From Cyanoderma ruficeps (Eukaryota > Chordata > Aves > Passeriformes > Timaliidae): a stretch of DNA of 64,000 bases. Below the pieces are notes generated by a model. The model saw only the letters and a program-made list of their open reading frames with translations, ran no database searches and was not told the DNA's origin. The DNA lies in contig VZDJ01000219.1 in the NCBI GenBank assembly GCA_008694505.1, positions 2,024,526 to 2,088,525 on the forward strand, written 5' to 3'. The first letter of the stretch is position 1, and every line of letters begins with the position of its first letter. Below are positions 13,176 through 27,400 of the stretch, in pieces. Made by a program: the position numbers and the translations under genes.

Positions 13176-13410
13176 CTGGTCTCGAGGGGGACGTTGCTGT
13201 TGAGCACCCAGCTGTCCTGGAGCTGCACGGACTCGGGGGTGGTGGCCAGGTCGTTGGGCGCCGGGGCGGGCGCGTGGATCTGGTTCCGCCGGTTGGTGAG
13301 CGAGTTCCTGTTGAGGGAGTTGGCAGAGGAATGGTGATGGGACAGGGAATGGTTGTGAGGAGGAGGGAGAGGTGGCCTCAGCGTTGACTGGCTGTGGTGA
13401 TTTGAAGGGC
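13176..13410 (-). CDS. TENM2: Teneurin-2 coding exon: proline/histidine-rich distal intracellular domain
   Basis: Internal coding exon of 235 nt. Acceptor: a pyrimidine-rich tract ending TTCTAG (AG at 13412-13411). Donor: GTGGGT from 13175. It opens with two bases completing a Gly codon from the 59869-60078 exon, carries 77 full codons, and ends with AG of an Arg codon completed in the 170-408 exon. Visible protein features: [18 protein letters not shown], a proline-rich stretch containing a PPLP core (WW group II type); a His-rich [19 protein letters not shown]; an Ala/Pro run (HAPAPAPND); and the conserved ending [19 protein letters not shown]. In teneurins this part of the cytoplasmic domain contacts adaptor proteins such as CAP/ponsin and can be released toward the nucleus; those roles are known mainly from teneurin-1 and are inferred here. 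The exon is far more GC- and CpG-rich than its introns. The [11 protein letters not shown] segment favours TENM2 over TENM3. Confidence 0.95.
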
Positions 13411-16400
13411 CTAGAACAGAAAAGAGAAACAAATCACGAATGTGTGTGGTGACATGGCTCTCCTCGGCGTTTTCAAGGGGCCGCTGCCTGGGAAAAGAGA
13501 CTGTGCCTCTTGGACCTGTGGGCATCAAAGCCTGGGCAAATCAGATCAGTGGTTATTTGAGATCAGCAACACAGAACAGTGCTCCCAGCCTGCACAGCTG
13601 GCACGTTGACAAAGACTGTATTTAAATTTTAAAATACTTTACAGATTCTCCCTGGAGAAGTCTCCTCAGTGGAGGAGCCAGGACAGCAGCCTAGCTTGAC
13701 CATTCCCTACATCTACGAAAAAGAAATTTACCCCCCCCCTCGTTTCTATCAGGGACTTTGAGCAGATGAACCTTAATGGATTAAAAATAGCTTGTGAGAA
13801 TATGGTCTTTAGGCCCCTATAAAATTTAATCAGAGAAATCAATCTTCTTTTATTCACAGTATTTTACCAATCAGCTTCAAATGAACAGGATTTGTGCCAG
13901 CACAAGAAGATTAAACTCCAAATATGAAAAGAGAGCAACGTGGCAGTGATGGTATCTTTCATGTTATTTCATGTGATCAGGATTTGGCCTGTATTTTTCT
14001 ATTTAGTAATGCCACAAACACACAGCAAGATCTGGAAATTATGCAACTCTTTCAGTCTTTTTCATTGAAAAATGACAGATGATATCTTTTAGTGATAAAG
14101 AAGGATATAAATTTTTCTTATTCTGTGAATACTGACATGTTTGCATCGATACTGAAAAATATTTTTTTCTAATCATTAAGGCATATGGATTAAAATAACA
14201 GCACATGAAAAGAAAATCTGATAAGCAGGTGTCATTCTAACATTGTCACTTTTCTAAATATAAATGAAGACTAGTAAATAAGTTTATGTGCAATTCCACA
14301 CATTGCAATAATTTATGTCTAATAAAAACAGTAAAAGAGGATAAAGAAAACACTCTCATGAACTCTATGCTTTAGACATTGTACCAAGTTGTTTTCTAGT
14401 GAACATTAATCAGTAATAATAGAGAAATGATAATTCTAATGATGCATGTTTGTTTTTAGAAACTGAAGCAAGTTCTGCACTTAATGAATCAAATAATAAA
14501 AAGAAAACATCACAAAACATCATTTGCAGCAAGACTGATCTTTGTCATTTCGAACAAAGAAGTCTCAGAAAGCTGCTGAACTGGGTAATTACTTACCAGT
14601 AATACTTAATAATTAATTAAGGCCAATATTTATAAAAAACCCAAAATAAATTAAAAAAAAAAATCCAATACATAAAATAACACTCCAAACCCAAGCACTT
14701 TTGGAGAGAGGCCGTTCCTTTTCTTCAGCATTTCTGAGGGCTCGGGAAGGCACAGGCTGGTGAGGAACAGAGCCAGGTTTGCTGGGACTTACACAAGGCA
14801 AGTACAGCTTGTCCTCTGACTCTGTACTTGTATAATTCATTTAAGAAATGAATTAAAATAAATTCTGTATCCTCCACATGTTGCCTTAAATCTACACAGC
14901 AGTTTCTTTATCTTTTTTGAATGTCTGTTGCCCGAACGTGCACCCTGTGGGAATGTCAACTGCTTTAAATACAAAGTCACCTTTCATGAACACATCCTAA
15001 ATTTTAAGGCCATTATAGGTGCAGCTCTCCTCACTATCCTTGGCTATGTCTTGTCTAAGCATAAAAGAGACTGTTTAGCCAATCAAATTTGATGTTTAAA
15101 ATCCCCATTTGGACCTCCCAAGAACATCAAATCTCTAATCTATACTAGGTCTTGTGCCATTCCACAACAGCATGCAGAGCAAGACACAGCAGGAAGAAAA
15201 TGTGTTTGGACAATATCCACGTGCACAGAAGCTTAACTGGAATTATTCTCCTAGTCTGTGTTCTGGCTTTAAACAAAGCATGCTTGTATTTCAATAAATG
15301 AATATTTAGGACTGATAAAATTCAAATATGTGCCCTTGTGTTAATAGTTACTTCAAAAGATTCATGTGCTTCATGTTTTCTCAATTTACTTTAGATGCAG
15401 CTTTTCCTTCTCAAGGATAAGTATGAAAAAGTCATACCCACATAAACAAAACAGTTTTGTTCAGAGAGCCAGTTAAATAAAGACTCTGAATCTTGTCACC
15501 AAAATATCATGGTGGCTGCTCTTAAAAGTGAGCCAAGTGCACATCACTAAGAATAAACAGCATTTCTGTAAGATGAAGGAAGGAAGAACTGAAATCAAAT
15601 TACCACAAATTATTTAATTTGCCTCAAGATTCAGTTCCCACACAGTAAATGTAAGACACACAGCAAAATAAGCTGTGCAGAGGTAACTGAACACACATTG
15701 CAGCTGCAAAAACTCTGAAATCTGGTGCACGACAAATGTCGCACTTAATCTAGGAAAATAAACAAACACCAATATTAACGTCATATAGATGTTATATAGT
15801 TTCTATTAAAATGTATAAAAGCTTATATATATAAAAAGTACTAACTGGGGAGTGTGCACACACTCATGTATATATGAGAGAGATAAAAGCTTAATACGCT
15901 GCTCCTTCATAAACCTGTTCAAATGAATCAAAAGCAGGAGCCCAACACTATTGGACTTGCCAGGGATATAAAACTGGATTCACATCTGAACATCTGAGCA
16001 CTTCTTTACGAGCATCTTTGCCTAAATTAAAATTACACCAGCAGTACCTGCAAGTTTGCTGAGCTCTGAGGTTCAGAGGAGTAAATCACTTGTCCCCTAA
16101 TAAAGGATCCAAAGGGATCAGCCCGATGGATCCCACAGCACGACACGCTCGCGCCCCTGGAAACTGCCTTTGATTTGGAAGCTTAAACACAACGAGTGTC
16201 TTGATGGAATCCATCTGGCTTTTTACATCAGGAAATAGATTTTATTTTTGATATAGCTGTAGCCAGCATCGGTCTGGGGGAGAATACTGAGAAAATTATG
16301 CCTTTCCTCAGTTATTAGCTGAGTTAGTCATTTCACCAGGATACACTATACAAGCTCAAACATTTAGGATTTAAGGAAAAGTTTTAAAACCACAGTGAAA

Positions 16401-18230
16401 ATCAGAGACCTGGAAACCTGAAATACTGGTACTCTCCACACTTCGGCTTTTTAATTTTTTTTTAATTTCTCATTTAAATTCACAAATAGACGACATATCT
16501 AATTCCAATCAATTTTAGTAGGCATTGATTGTGCTGAGCATTTTCAAAATCACGGCCTGGTGTCCACATAATCAACATGTGATTCTTCAAGAGATCTTAC
16601 TGCAGTCAAGAATATCAGCAGCACTCATTTCAAATTAGAAGCTGAGTGAGGGTAAATTGTGCTGTAATTAAGTAATCTGAGAATACAAATTCTGATCTGT
16701 GTAGCTTTGAAGCAATCACAAGCTATCCAACTGACTTATTTGGGTTTAATCAGAACCAAAATACTAAAAAAGAAAAATAAAAAATATTTTGCTCAGTTCA
16801 TTCTTTTATCTGGTGAAACATGTAAACAAACCAGGCTAGCACAGAGCCTGTGCATGATAACAGAGCTACTGTGGCCCAGCCTGGCAGCCCCAGGGCTGAG
16901 AGAGCCCCTGGATGTCCCAGAGTTACAGGAACATCAGCAATGACCCAGTGCTCCTGAGCACACCTTCCAAACATCCCTGCTCAGCTTCTTTACAATTCAA
17001 ACGCTGACTAAAACACAAAAGGAAATTCAGATCTGCTTCAACGTGGTCAAATTGTTTTTCATAGCTCTTCCCAGGCTTTGGTACACTCACTTAACTCATG
17101 CACTAAATCCAAGCAACCCAATGATCTGAGGAGAACAAGTTGATCTTCCACCTCAGAGATGAAACACAAACCAGAAAAGGCAGCATCCCTAATCTAAGGA
17201 AAGCGATTGCTTCCCTGCATCCCAGTTCTTTGTCAATACTACCTCCAAAAAAGTAGGGAAGATTGTATCTTAGTTGTGCTGAATTATCCTCCATGACATT
17301 ATTAAATACTAAAGAGACATTTGCACCTCCTCATCATTCCTTTTCACAATAGAACTAAAAGAAAAAGCCCAAATATGTATTACTTTCCTGAAATGAACAA
17401 TGACCCAACTATTTCCTTATGCTTTAAACAATGCAAATACTGAACAAAAAATCTCCCAAAACCGAAGCTGATGAATTGAAAGAAAATAATTAAAAAGCCT
17501 ACAGACAACCCTTGTCAGCCAGCATTAGCAACCTCGTCTGCAGCACTCCTGGTTCTTTATTCAAATCCCTCTGCCACGCTGTTTTCTCAAGGAAACCACA
17601 TCATCTGCCATCACAATGACTAACGGGTGTTTCACAGAACCACGGGGCCACCTTCCAAGCTGAATTCATCTTCCAAGGCAGCTGCCATTACTCTGAGTCA
17701 GGGAGAGCAGAAAGCCCTGGAACACCCAGGAATGTGAGAGTGTCACAGGAGCTGCTGTCTCCAGCCCAGCCTGCGGTGAGCTTGGCAGGGTGGGACCAGG
17801 GCTCCTGCCCAGCAACACACACCGGGCTTTATGCTCTCTCTGCTCCAGTTCTCCTGTCTGTTGGCTTCATTCTCTACGCTATTTTGTGCAAGGCCGCAGC
17901 TAAATGGCATCTCAATGTTCTGAAAATGTTTTCAACACATGCTGTAAAGAAGAAAGTTATCTCACTCCTAACCATGGATACCATTACCTCTCTCTCTTGT
18001 TTTAAATCCAAGACATTTGCCAGGTGTTCCTTCTTTTGTCTGCCTGTTTTTTTACACTCTTTGAGGCAAGAATAGGTTGAATGACTGGCTGTCATCCCAG
18101 ACTGTACATTTCAAACTGAAAATTCAGTAAATGTGTGATATGAAATAGTAAGTCACTTATCAGTGTCTGCCAGTGCGTTGCAGCCATGTCCCCAGCACAA
18201 TATTACAGCAGAAAATTAAATGCTGCTCTG

Positions 18231-18302
18231 ACAAAACAAAACAAAAAACAAAAACAAGAGCAAACAAATAAACCAACCAAAACCAAACAAAAAAACTCCA
18301 AA
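18231..18302. repeat. A-rich simple sequence (CAAAA/CCAAA type)
   Basis: A stretch of A with interspersed single C or CC (ACAAAACAAAAC, AACCAACCAAAACC). No LINE body is recognisable upstream, so it may be an expanded low-complexity tract rather than a retroposon tail. Confidence 0.8.
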
Positions 18303-19502
18303 GTAAAAAATACCCCATTGCTTGCCCACAATACCCAATGTGCACAGTCATACAAGCAAAGGCAAAACTGGACCCTCCACCAGGAGTCAGACCTAAGGGA
18401 TTAGAGTCATGTAACCATTTCTCTCAAGTGAGGATCAACTGCAAAAAGGTTAAAATTCACTGCCCTACAAAATAGTATTATCTGAGACACCATGTACTAA
18501 TTATATTTGTTGAAATACATCACTTAAATATTCATTATTGCGCTGCATGAGGTGCATGGGCTGCATGAAATAATGTCTGGTCAATGGCAAACCACATCAC
18601 TTCAATAATAATGCCTTGTGCAGACTCAGTGTCCTGTGGTATTTTATATATGGATATATGTGTATGTTACACATATATTAAAAGGTAGGCATGCCATTTC
18701 CAATTTTGCCTATCATAAAAATGAGTCACAGAGAAGTTGTGGTTTTCTTCTTTCTAATTGAAAAACAATCATCTCACATCTTTTTCAATCAATCTTTTAA
18801 TTTAGTTTCCCAATACTTAAATATAAATATAAAACATATTTCAGACGGTTTAAGGATGTATTTATCTTCTTCAGCTCAGGCACATGAGCATTATTCACAC
18901 TGTTGTTTGAAGAGGGCACAGATGTACAAAGAACCAAAAAGAAAAGCAGGCATTTATATTTCTAAGCAATGAAGTTCATTGTTACTGTCATCATTACAGA
19001 GGAATATTTCAGTGCAGAAAGACAAATGCTGTTCTCTAAACCTGGCTCTGCAGAATGGGAAAGAGCTGGACTCTGTCTAAAGACTCAGTCAAATTCTTGC
19101 CTGAGCTCACACAATTTGAAGCACTGGAATCACACCAAAGTGAAAATGAAGATTTTTCTGACCAACAAACAGATATTTCTGAACAGAAATATTTAGGCCG
19201 GCAGTGGAACCTGATGACATTTTCCTGATAGAATTATGGCCTGAAAACTGCTGCTTCTCTGGCTGGTCTATGGGGGACCCTGAAAATTGTCATGATGACA
19301 TAAGAATAACTGGGCCATAATTGCCAATTCATTGCGAGTCTCTAGTCAGGTGCAATGGAAGTCATCCCTAAAGCTGCTACAGCAGCATTTCAGATCTTGC
19401 ATCACTCAGTGAGCTGGAACACATTTGGTTTCCAAGGGGCAAAAGAAATGCCAGTCATAGGTGGTTTAATGCCATGCACTACCTTGATTATTTCAGAGGC
19501 GT

Positions 19503-19638
19503 CACAGAATGTATTACACGTTGTCCGAAATACTCTCTTTTTGTTAAACCAAACCTCCTAAAAAATTTATCACAGAACGTATTACACGTTGTCCAAAACA
19601 CTCTCTTTTTGTTAAACCAAACCTCCTAAAAAATTTAT
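19503..19638. repeat. 68-bp tandem duplication, two copies
   Basis: Copy 1 spans 19503-19570 and copy 2 spans 19571-19638. Both begin CACAGAA and end AAAAAATTTAT, with CTCTCTTTTTGTTAAACC in the middle. They differ at three positions, all transitions, about 95.6 percent identity. The sequence after copy 2 (CCCAGAAAG) looks like the start of a third, decayed unit. It does not match a transposon I recognise, so a local replication-slippage or unequal-exchange duplication is likely. Confidence 0.95.
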
Positions 19639-22600
19639 CCCAGAAAGAGTCTCTCAAAATAAATTTCTAAAGCAATTACGTAATAAAGATCTAATAGGAA
19701 ACTGAGCTTTTTAATCAATCAGCCTTCCAGGTGCTGCCGATCTTTAAGAGAAGGAATTGTCTATCAGCACAGTAATGATTTTGAATCTTTCTGTTGTTTG
19801 GAGAGTCTGTAAACTCAAGTTATACCACTGAGAAGTTTGGCAGCTGAACTATGAATGAAACTAAATATATTGAACAAGGCTTTCAGCATCACATCATTTC
19901 TCTGTTTCTGAGGCAATATTATCATCTCTTCCCAGCACCACTAACTTTTTCAGCTTCTGAATTTTTTTCTTATTCCATCTTATACTACTGCCTTAGGACA
20001 ACTCACCATAATGCACAGTGCACACCAATCTAGATTGTTTTTTCAGTTCAACAGCAGGACTAGCAAAATTATAATATTATTCTTGTGTAAAAGGAAAATA
20101 ATAAGTTCTATCTTACTACAATGTTCTTCAATGGGTTTTCAGGGTTTGACCATTTTTTCCCCAAAATATTTACACTATAACCCCTTTGGCCCTCAAAAAG
20201 CATGAAAATAGTAATTAAAACCAGTTTTACTTTCAGGCTGAACCAACTGATAATCAAATGATGGAAATAAACACTGATATATAAGCATCATTAACATGAA
20301 GGTTCACTGACATATACCCATAAATACAAGGCTCCTGGAGGAGCTACCTGGGAGAATTCAATTTCATAGCTCCTGGGAAGCCAGTTATTTACTACCTGGA
20401 CCATCTGTTTCCCAACATGTACAACAGGTAAAAATAATTTGTGTGGAATATATGGAAAAAGTAAGAGGAATGTTGCATAATTCTAGAGTAAAGAAAAGCA
20501 AATGTAACGCAATGTACGTGTTGCACTGGATCAGGATTTTCAATGGGTTATTTCTCTTTTTAAGAGCAGGCAAGATACAAGGAAATACAAGACAGAAACA
20601 AGGATTTGTCTGCCTCCAGGGTACTGCAAGCTGCAATACTACATGACTGGCATTTCTTTCACAGGCAGTGAGATTTCATTTGAATTCTTTATTGGTTGTT
20701 ATTGAACTAAAAAAGGAAAGTCACAAACCATTCAGACAAGAAGTCCTGTTTCCTGACTTTTCAAAGTACCAGAGATGTTACATTCAGGTACTGCAAGTAA
20801 AAGATTCTGTTACTCAGGTGAAACCATGGGTTAATGAATAAAATACAGATTATCATAAAGTGCTGTATGAAACCCTCACACAGTTTATCACTCAGCACAT
20901 GAGCCAACATTAACCCAGCAAATCTTAAACAATTCTTTAAATAGAGTTTTTGTGTGTGAAGGGCAAAAAAAAAAGAGAAAACAAGCAACTAAAATCCAAC
21001 TGTAACCCCCCGGTCACACATGGTAAAACAGAAAAATGAACACAAGATGATTTCAGCTGTGAGGATGATGGGCCTCTCACTGGGAACTTCTCAAGGTACA
21101 GCAGTGCCTGATGTGACTGTGCAGGGGCTGATCCCAGGTCCCACAGCCTCCCTGGCCCTGGGTGAGCCGAGCTCAGCCAAGACCAGCCCCAGGGGTCTCG
21201 CAGCACTGCCCAGGGATGCAGGGCTCAGTACAGGGCAGGGATGCTGCAGCCCAGCCCAGTGTCAGGAAGGGCAGTGCTGCTCTGGGAGCTTTGAGAGCTG
21301 CCTCAGGAACAGCTCCAACCCAAAGAGCCCTGCCTGCAGCTTGCTCCCAGGGACCAGAAAATTAACTGAGAGCAACAGCAGCGTGATGAGGCACCCATGG
21401 AGCTTGTGCTGGCCAGCAATTCTCTCAGTGGCATTGCAGCAAATGCTTCACCACTACTGCATTTACCATGGAAAAATCTCCTCAGCCAGAAGCTCACTCT
21501 GTAGCACAGAAGAAAGGAAACAGCCCACCAAAAACTTTGCCTAGGTGGAAAAATCAAGTATTGTCTTTAAACGGCATTATTAACATCTTGCAGAGACTTA
21601 ATCCTTACCTAAGACATTAAACCTCCATGCAAATCTCTATTATGTGAGCTTGAAGAGACTCAGAACAAGGCTATGGATCTTTTCCTTTTTTTTAAATGAA
21701 ATACACATGTTTAATCACTTACAATTAGTGAAACAGGAAGCACCATCACCATTCCTCTCCTGGGGCTGTGCTGCCTGCCTGCCACCCTCTGCCCAGCTCC
21801 CCCAGCCCCACCACAGAGCAGCCGTGCTCTGGGCTGCCACTTCCAATCTGCCCTGCTCTTCCCTCGCCAGCATGGGGAAGGCAATGGAATTCCCAGCCTG
21901 GAGAGGCTGTGTAATCATCCTGGCAGATACCAAACTCTGGAGTGTTCCCACATTACAGGAACAAGGCAGGGAACTGAAATGCCTTTCAGCAATGCTGCTA
22001 CTTGCCAGTGTCAAGGGGAGAGGGAACAGCACAGCCCTGCCCCTCGCCTGCACTGAATGCATTTCTGAAGGCACAGCCTCACCCCAGCTACTCACACCAG
22101 CACCAGCTTTGCAGCCCTGTCCTATCTCAAGGCCACGGTTTTATTTTTCTGACCCCAGCAATGCAAAGTAAAAGCCACTCAAGTAAAAAGCCATAGAAAT
22201 ATGGTATTAATTGAGAGAGGAGGGAACGGATTCCATTTCCTACTTAAGGTATAAAAACCAGCTATCATAATTGCATTATATATTGTTTCTACCTTCAGAA
22301 TGTCTGAGGCTGCCACAGCATAAAGTGGTGTTTAATACTGTGAAAAGAAAGTGAAAAAACCCCAACACCTCTCAAGTGCCATGCTGTATTGATAATCATG
22401 ACAATGGCAATACTAAAGAATTTAAAAATGGGAAAAGAGGATGACCACAATATTCTATCCAACTAAAGACATAGGAGACTAGAGAGTAGTTAAATATGAA
22501 GATTCCAATTTGGGTAAAACCTCTTTCACTCTGCAAAAATTGCTAGCACCTTTTTGTAACCAAAACCTGTGCCTGAAAGCTCTGCTTTACCCTGAGTGTG

Positions 22601-24386
22601 GATTGCTGGAATCCCCTGGACAGAAAAGGTTCAGTGCAGGTAAAACCATAATATGATAGATGAACTTCACCAAACTCACAGACCAAAGAAGAAAAGTTTT
22701 TGACACTGATGTTCGGTTTGTGAAATCATGGCAGAGGAGAAAAGATGAACATTCTGCAATCAGTCAGACAATTTAACTTCTTTGAGACACAGAGCAAGGA
22801 AAGAGTCAACAGAAGAGAAGGGAAAAAGACACAAAATAAACATGTCCCAAGAGCTCTTATGGAAGCTCCTTCCACAGAGAAATGAAGCTTTTGACAATCC
22901 TGTGATACCTGTATAGGCCTCATGCAGGTCAGCAAGGAATTATCAGCAATGAGAGTCGAAGCTCACTGACACCCTGCTGTGTACCATGTCATGCTTGGGC
23001 AGAGTGGGGCAGTAAATTTGGATCAGATTTAGTCTGATACACCTGGATCAAGAGTCTCCCCCTCCACGTGTTTTGAAGCAGTGTCAGGGACCCATTGTTG
23101 TTTGCACCTCTCATGAGCCCTCTAGAAGGAGCCCATTTGCATTAATTTGTCAACACTTCTAATACACCAGCTATTAAATTGCAATTCTATGTTTGAAAAA
23201 TCCAGTAAGATTATTTTAATTTGATATCACAACTAGAATACAGAATGACAGCACACAATCTTCCTATTTCTAAATTAATATGCCAGAAAAATCTGTGTTA
23301 AGTCTTCCAAAGAGACATGCTTAGTACATCAAGACTTTTCTTCATAGACCTTCTATGAACCACATTTCCAGAAGAACATTCAGGAATAGATGTGTTGTCA
23401 AGCTCAAGAAATTCCAAAGCAAAGATGGTTTTTTTCTCCCCAAACATGTGTAGTGTTTAAACTGAAAGTTATTTTTATTATATTGTTACCAGTAAATCAC
23501 AGATATCCATAGTTTTAGGCAGTGGGATACTTACTAGGCGTCCATACTTATCATGGAATGAACGAAAATCAAATTACTTAAAAAAATACAGTTATCTGAT
23601 TAGATTATTGCTGTTGGGTAGCTGCGACTCCCCACACCAACAACAGGTACCTTAGAAATTAAAAAAAAAAAAGATCCATTCATTTTTAATAATTTTCTTG
23701 TGTCTTTTATGTGTGAAAGATTTTAATTTACACTCATCTATCAACTCAGACAATTTCACTAATGGGGGAATTTATTCTGATAACACAAAATCAGACTGCA
23801 CTTTCAGAAGGTTATCAGATGGTGGGTAAATGCACATGGCACCTGAATCAGGAATAAGTATAATTTTTTAACACAATTCCTAAAAATTAGGATTTTCTTA
23901 TCCATAGTTCTAAACAAATATGATGCCCACACAGAAAATATTTTATTTCAAATGAATGCATCTTAAAGAAATATTCACAAACATGGGGAGGCAGAGGAGA
24001 CATTAAACTGGACAGTTAAACATGGTAGAGAATCTTAAACCAAATAATGTTGTACTGTGGCAATGTCAGTCATACATACTCTCAACATACGGAGTTTTTA
24101 TCTCCCAAAATTGATTGCAGTCAACGTCACAGACATGGAAATGATCAATGCCAACACCCAGAATGGAACAACAGTGGTAACACTTGGTGTTCTCTAGAGT
24201 CTGCTGGGTGTTCTTTCCATGTGCTTCACAAACAAAGCCCAACAAGGAAGGCATGTTATCGGAATTTTACATGACAAACTGAAAGAGGGAGCAGAAAACT
24301 CATGGGCAATTGTGTGAGCAAACCCTGGCCCACTGGTTTCACCCAGGTCTTCTTCTTCTTCCAACAGGCCTTCCACATCTCACACA

Positions 24387-24428
24387 AGTTTGTTTCTCTG
24401 AGTCTGTTTCTTTGAGTTTGTTTCTCAA
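24387..24428. repeat. 14-bp minisatellite, three units
   Basis: Three consecutive units of the form AGTYTGTTTCTYTG (24387-24400, 24401-24414, 24415-24428), the last diverged at its two final bases. Confidence 0.85.
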
Positions 24429-27400
24429 GTCACAACAAACTGAAACACCTGAAAATGTGCTAACAGAAAATGTCCGCGTTTAACTGTTGTTTCAAACAGG
24501 TTTGGTTTAGGGGTTTGTTTTTTAAAGCAGAATATTTCAGTAACACCTCTCAGTAAACAGAAACAAATGAGGAAACTTCTACACAGGATGAAGATCCAGA
24601 AATGCAGTATTGTTCTGCCAGATCTCTTATGGATGTCAAAAACCAACATAAACCCCTAAGGAAACCTCACACAGCTGATCAGAGATTTTTCAATGATAAA
24701 TAACGCAAGTGCCACCCATTGTGGCAGTTTAGATTTTTAAGCTAATGTCTAATTAGTATATTTTAAGAGAAATACAAGAGCAAAAACTACCCTTTACAGG
24801 GCATGTAAACCAGTCATCCTTAAAGCCTGAAGAGTAATCCATGCAGATTTTCTGCATCATAAAATAGTCTGGAATAAAACCCAAACTGCACATCAGTGTA
24901 GGATGCTGACAGACATCTTGATCCAGTTTCAGTGTTTCAATTTAGCTGCATATTGTTTGACACTGCTCAGGGAAATATGACAAGCTGTGCCACGAACGGA
25001 AGGGAAGAGAACCAACTCTCTGTTGCTGTACATTATATTTTTATTAACTGAGACTCCACAAAACTCTAAATTTATGAAATACTGAAGAAGAATTATTAAA
25101 TTATTCATCAGTGATAAGACAATTAAGAAGCAAACTAAGGAGCAAGTGGAAGCTTGGTCCTGAGGGAGAACAGCTGGTCTTCTCATTAAAAGTATGTTTT
25201 GGCAGCAAAATACCCTCTGAACAGAGGGAACCTGCTGCTAAAGCAGCCTCAGAGTCAAATTTAGGAGCAAGTGACAAAGACAGGCTGATGTGAAGAGCAA
25301 GGTGGTGCACTCTGGGTAGCAGTGTGTGGCTTGTGCAAGCTGCACACCCCCTGCTCCTGGCAAAGAGGTGAGGTGGCTTTATTGTACTTTGGAGCTACAT
25401 CACGACATGGAAGCTGCCTCAGCCACCTTGTGCTGATGCACCAGAATACAAAGAAATTAACTCAAAACTCAAGGAAAGATGTTGTTTGTACCAAACAAGC
25501 CAACAGCTGAGCATGGAGTCCAGTGATGAGGACGGTCTCCTGGTCACTGAGTCACACCCTGCTCCTGCCTCAGATCCCTTGTCCATCAAACAGCAAAGCT
25601 GCAGATCCCCAAGGGACACTGGGTCAGTAATTCCTGGGAAGGTTCCCCAGCAGGACCAGGTCCTGTGCAGGATGTGCTGAAAATGAGCACTGCCCATCTG
25701 CACAGTGGGCAACAACCACCCCTGGGCAGGAAGGGATATTCCACCTCTGAGGCTGTGATGGTGCAGGTGCTAAAGAAGGAACTGTATGATGTTAGAGACA
25801 TAGGAAGTCTTTAAGTTAGATAAAAAAATGTTGGGAGTTTTCCTCCCCTGATGCCATCCTCTTTCCTGTACTTCCCCATGCGTGTGAAGTATCTTTACAG
25901 CTGAAAGCAGAAAGACACAACAGGTTGTTTCCTAATCAAATAATTCTGCTTAAAATTGTTACTCCAATACTTGCAAAGATTCAGACATCTTGCATAACTG
26001 GCAGGAATTCTGACATCCCTGCACAACACCAAATTACTCTCAGCCTGCTTCAAAACCTGATTGATCACACAAAATATAACAATTCCCACTCCAATCTTTC
26101 CGTACCTATTTGTTCACTTAGGTTAGCTGGCAAAATAAGCATGTTAGCCCTTTCTCTGCTCCAGATATGTCATACCAAAGTGGGTTTTGCATAAAGAGAA
26201 ATGGCATGCTACTATCTTTGCAGCATTTTTAGAGCCTTGGTTATAAATACTTCAGATGATGCTCAGACAGAAACTCAAGTAATGCAGATTTCAGCTCTTC
26301 ACATGAACAGCAAGGAGAGTTACAGATTCAGTTTGATTTGGACCCACACTAATTTACCCCAGATGATCAACAAAAAGGAGAGTGTGGCTAAAACAGAATT
26401 TCTGAAGAGATGGGATTTATATCACATATCACATTAGAATGTATTAGGTACACAGAGGTGTCTGGATATTCACAGGTACTGGGTACACAGCTACACACAG
26501 GGCAACACTCTGATGTACAAAAATAGGAACAAATGATGAGCAGGAAAAGCAAATAATCCTGCATGGGGTCCTTGGTGGGGCCAGACTGGGCTGTCGGAGG
26601 GGGTAGAGCCCTCTCAGCCCAGACCCAGCACAGGGAGGAAGAGGAAAACAGGAATGTGGCCAAGGCAGTGCAGGAAACACTGGCTGCACCTTCCTCGGGT
26701 GAGAGAGAGCTACAAAGGAACACAACCATGAGAGCAGACCAGGAAAGCTGGAAAAGATGGAAATAAAATGGTGCAGAGCTCCAAGACAGTTGCCCTTTTT
26801 CTTTAGGCAAGATTTGGAGTAGTGAAGAACCAGAAGAGCTGTGAAGGATGGGGCAAGGCAAGTGCATGGGCAGGAGGAGTGCAGCACTGAGCACAGTGAA
26901 CTCTGCTTCCCGCTTCAGGCACACCTGGGGAGCTGTATCACATAGAGCCAACTCAAATCTTGTAGACATATCTGTAATTACTTACAGATACAAAATCCAT
27001 TCCTTTTTGATTAGTGCTACAGATGTGAGCAGTCTGTGTTATGTAAAGCTTCCCCTCAGCCCAGTAAAACCATCTTGTTTCCTAGTTCAGAGTCATTACT
27101 GCAAGCTCCCAAGACATATCCTTCTTAAACCTCAGTACTAGTTCAGAGGGTTTAGAAAATAGGGATTCCACAGCTATGTACCTGTAAACCAGCAAATTAA
27201 AAAGGTACTTTCATGGAGACATCCTTGTTCTTTCGCCACTGTAGCTTTTGCAAAAGTAAATTCTTTTTCCTTCTCAGGAATGGACAGTTTTTGCAAACAA
27301 TGTTTCTGTTGAGGGAAAAACCCCAAACCCATGATCTTAAGCCAAGTTAAATAAATTATTTAAATTCTGCTACTTAACACATTCTTTTTGGAGAGCCAGC

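Noticed and set aside
21020..22196. Two plus-strand frames of about 175 residues
   Set aside because: Same compositional cause in a GC-rich patch; residues are dominated by Ser, Pro, Ala, Cys without motif, and the antisense strand is open as well.
26388..26969. Minus-strand open frame of 193 residues
   Set aside because: Lies in a GC-richer patch, overlaps other frames on both strands, ends in repeat-free intron, and shows only Ser/Leu/Cys-rich composition with no domain or splice support.
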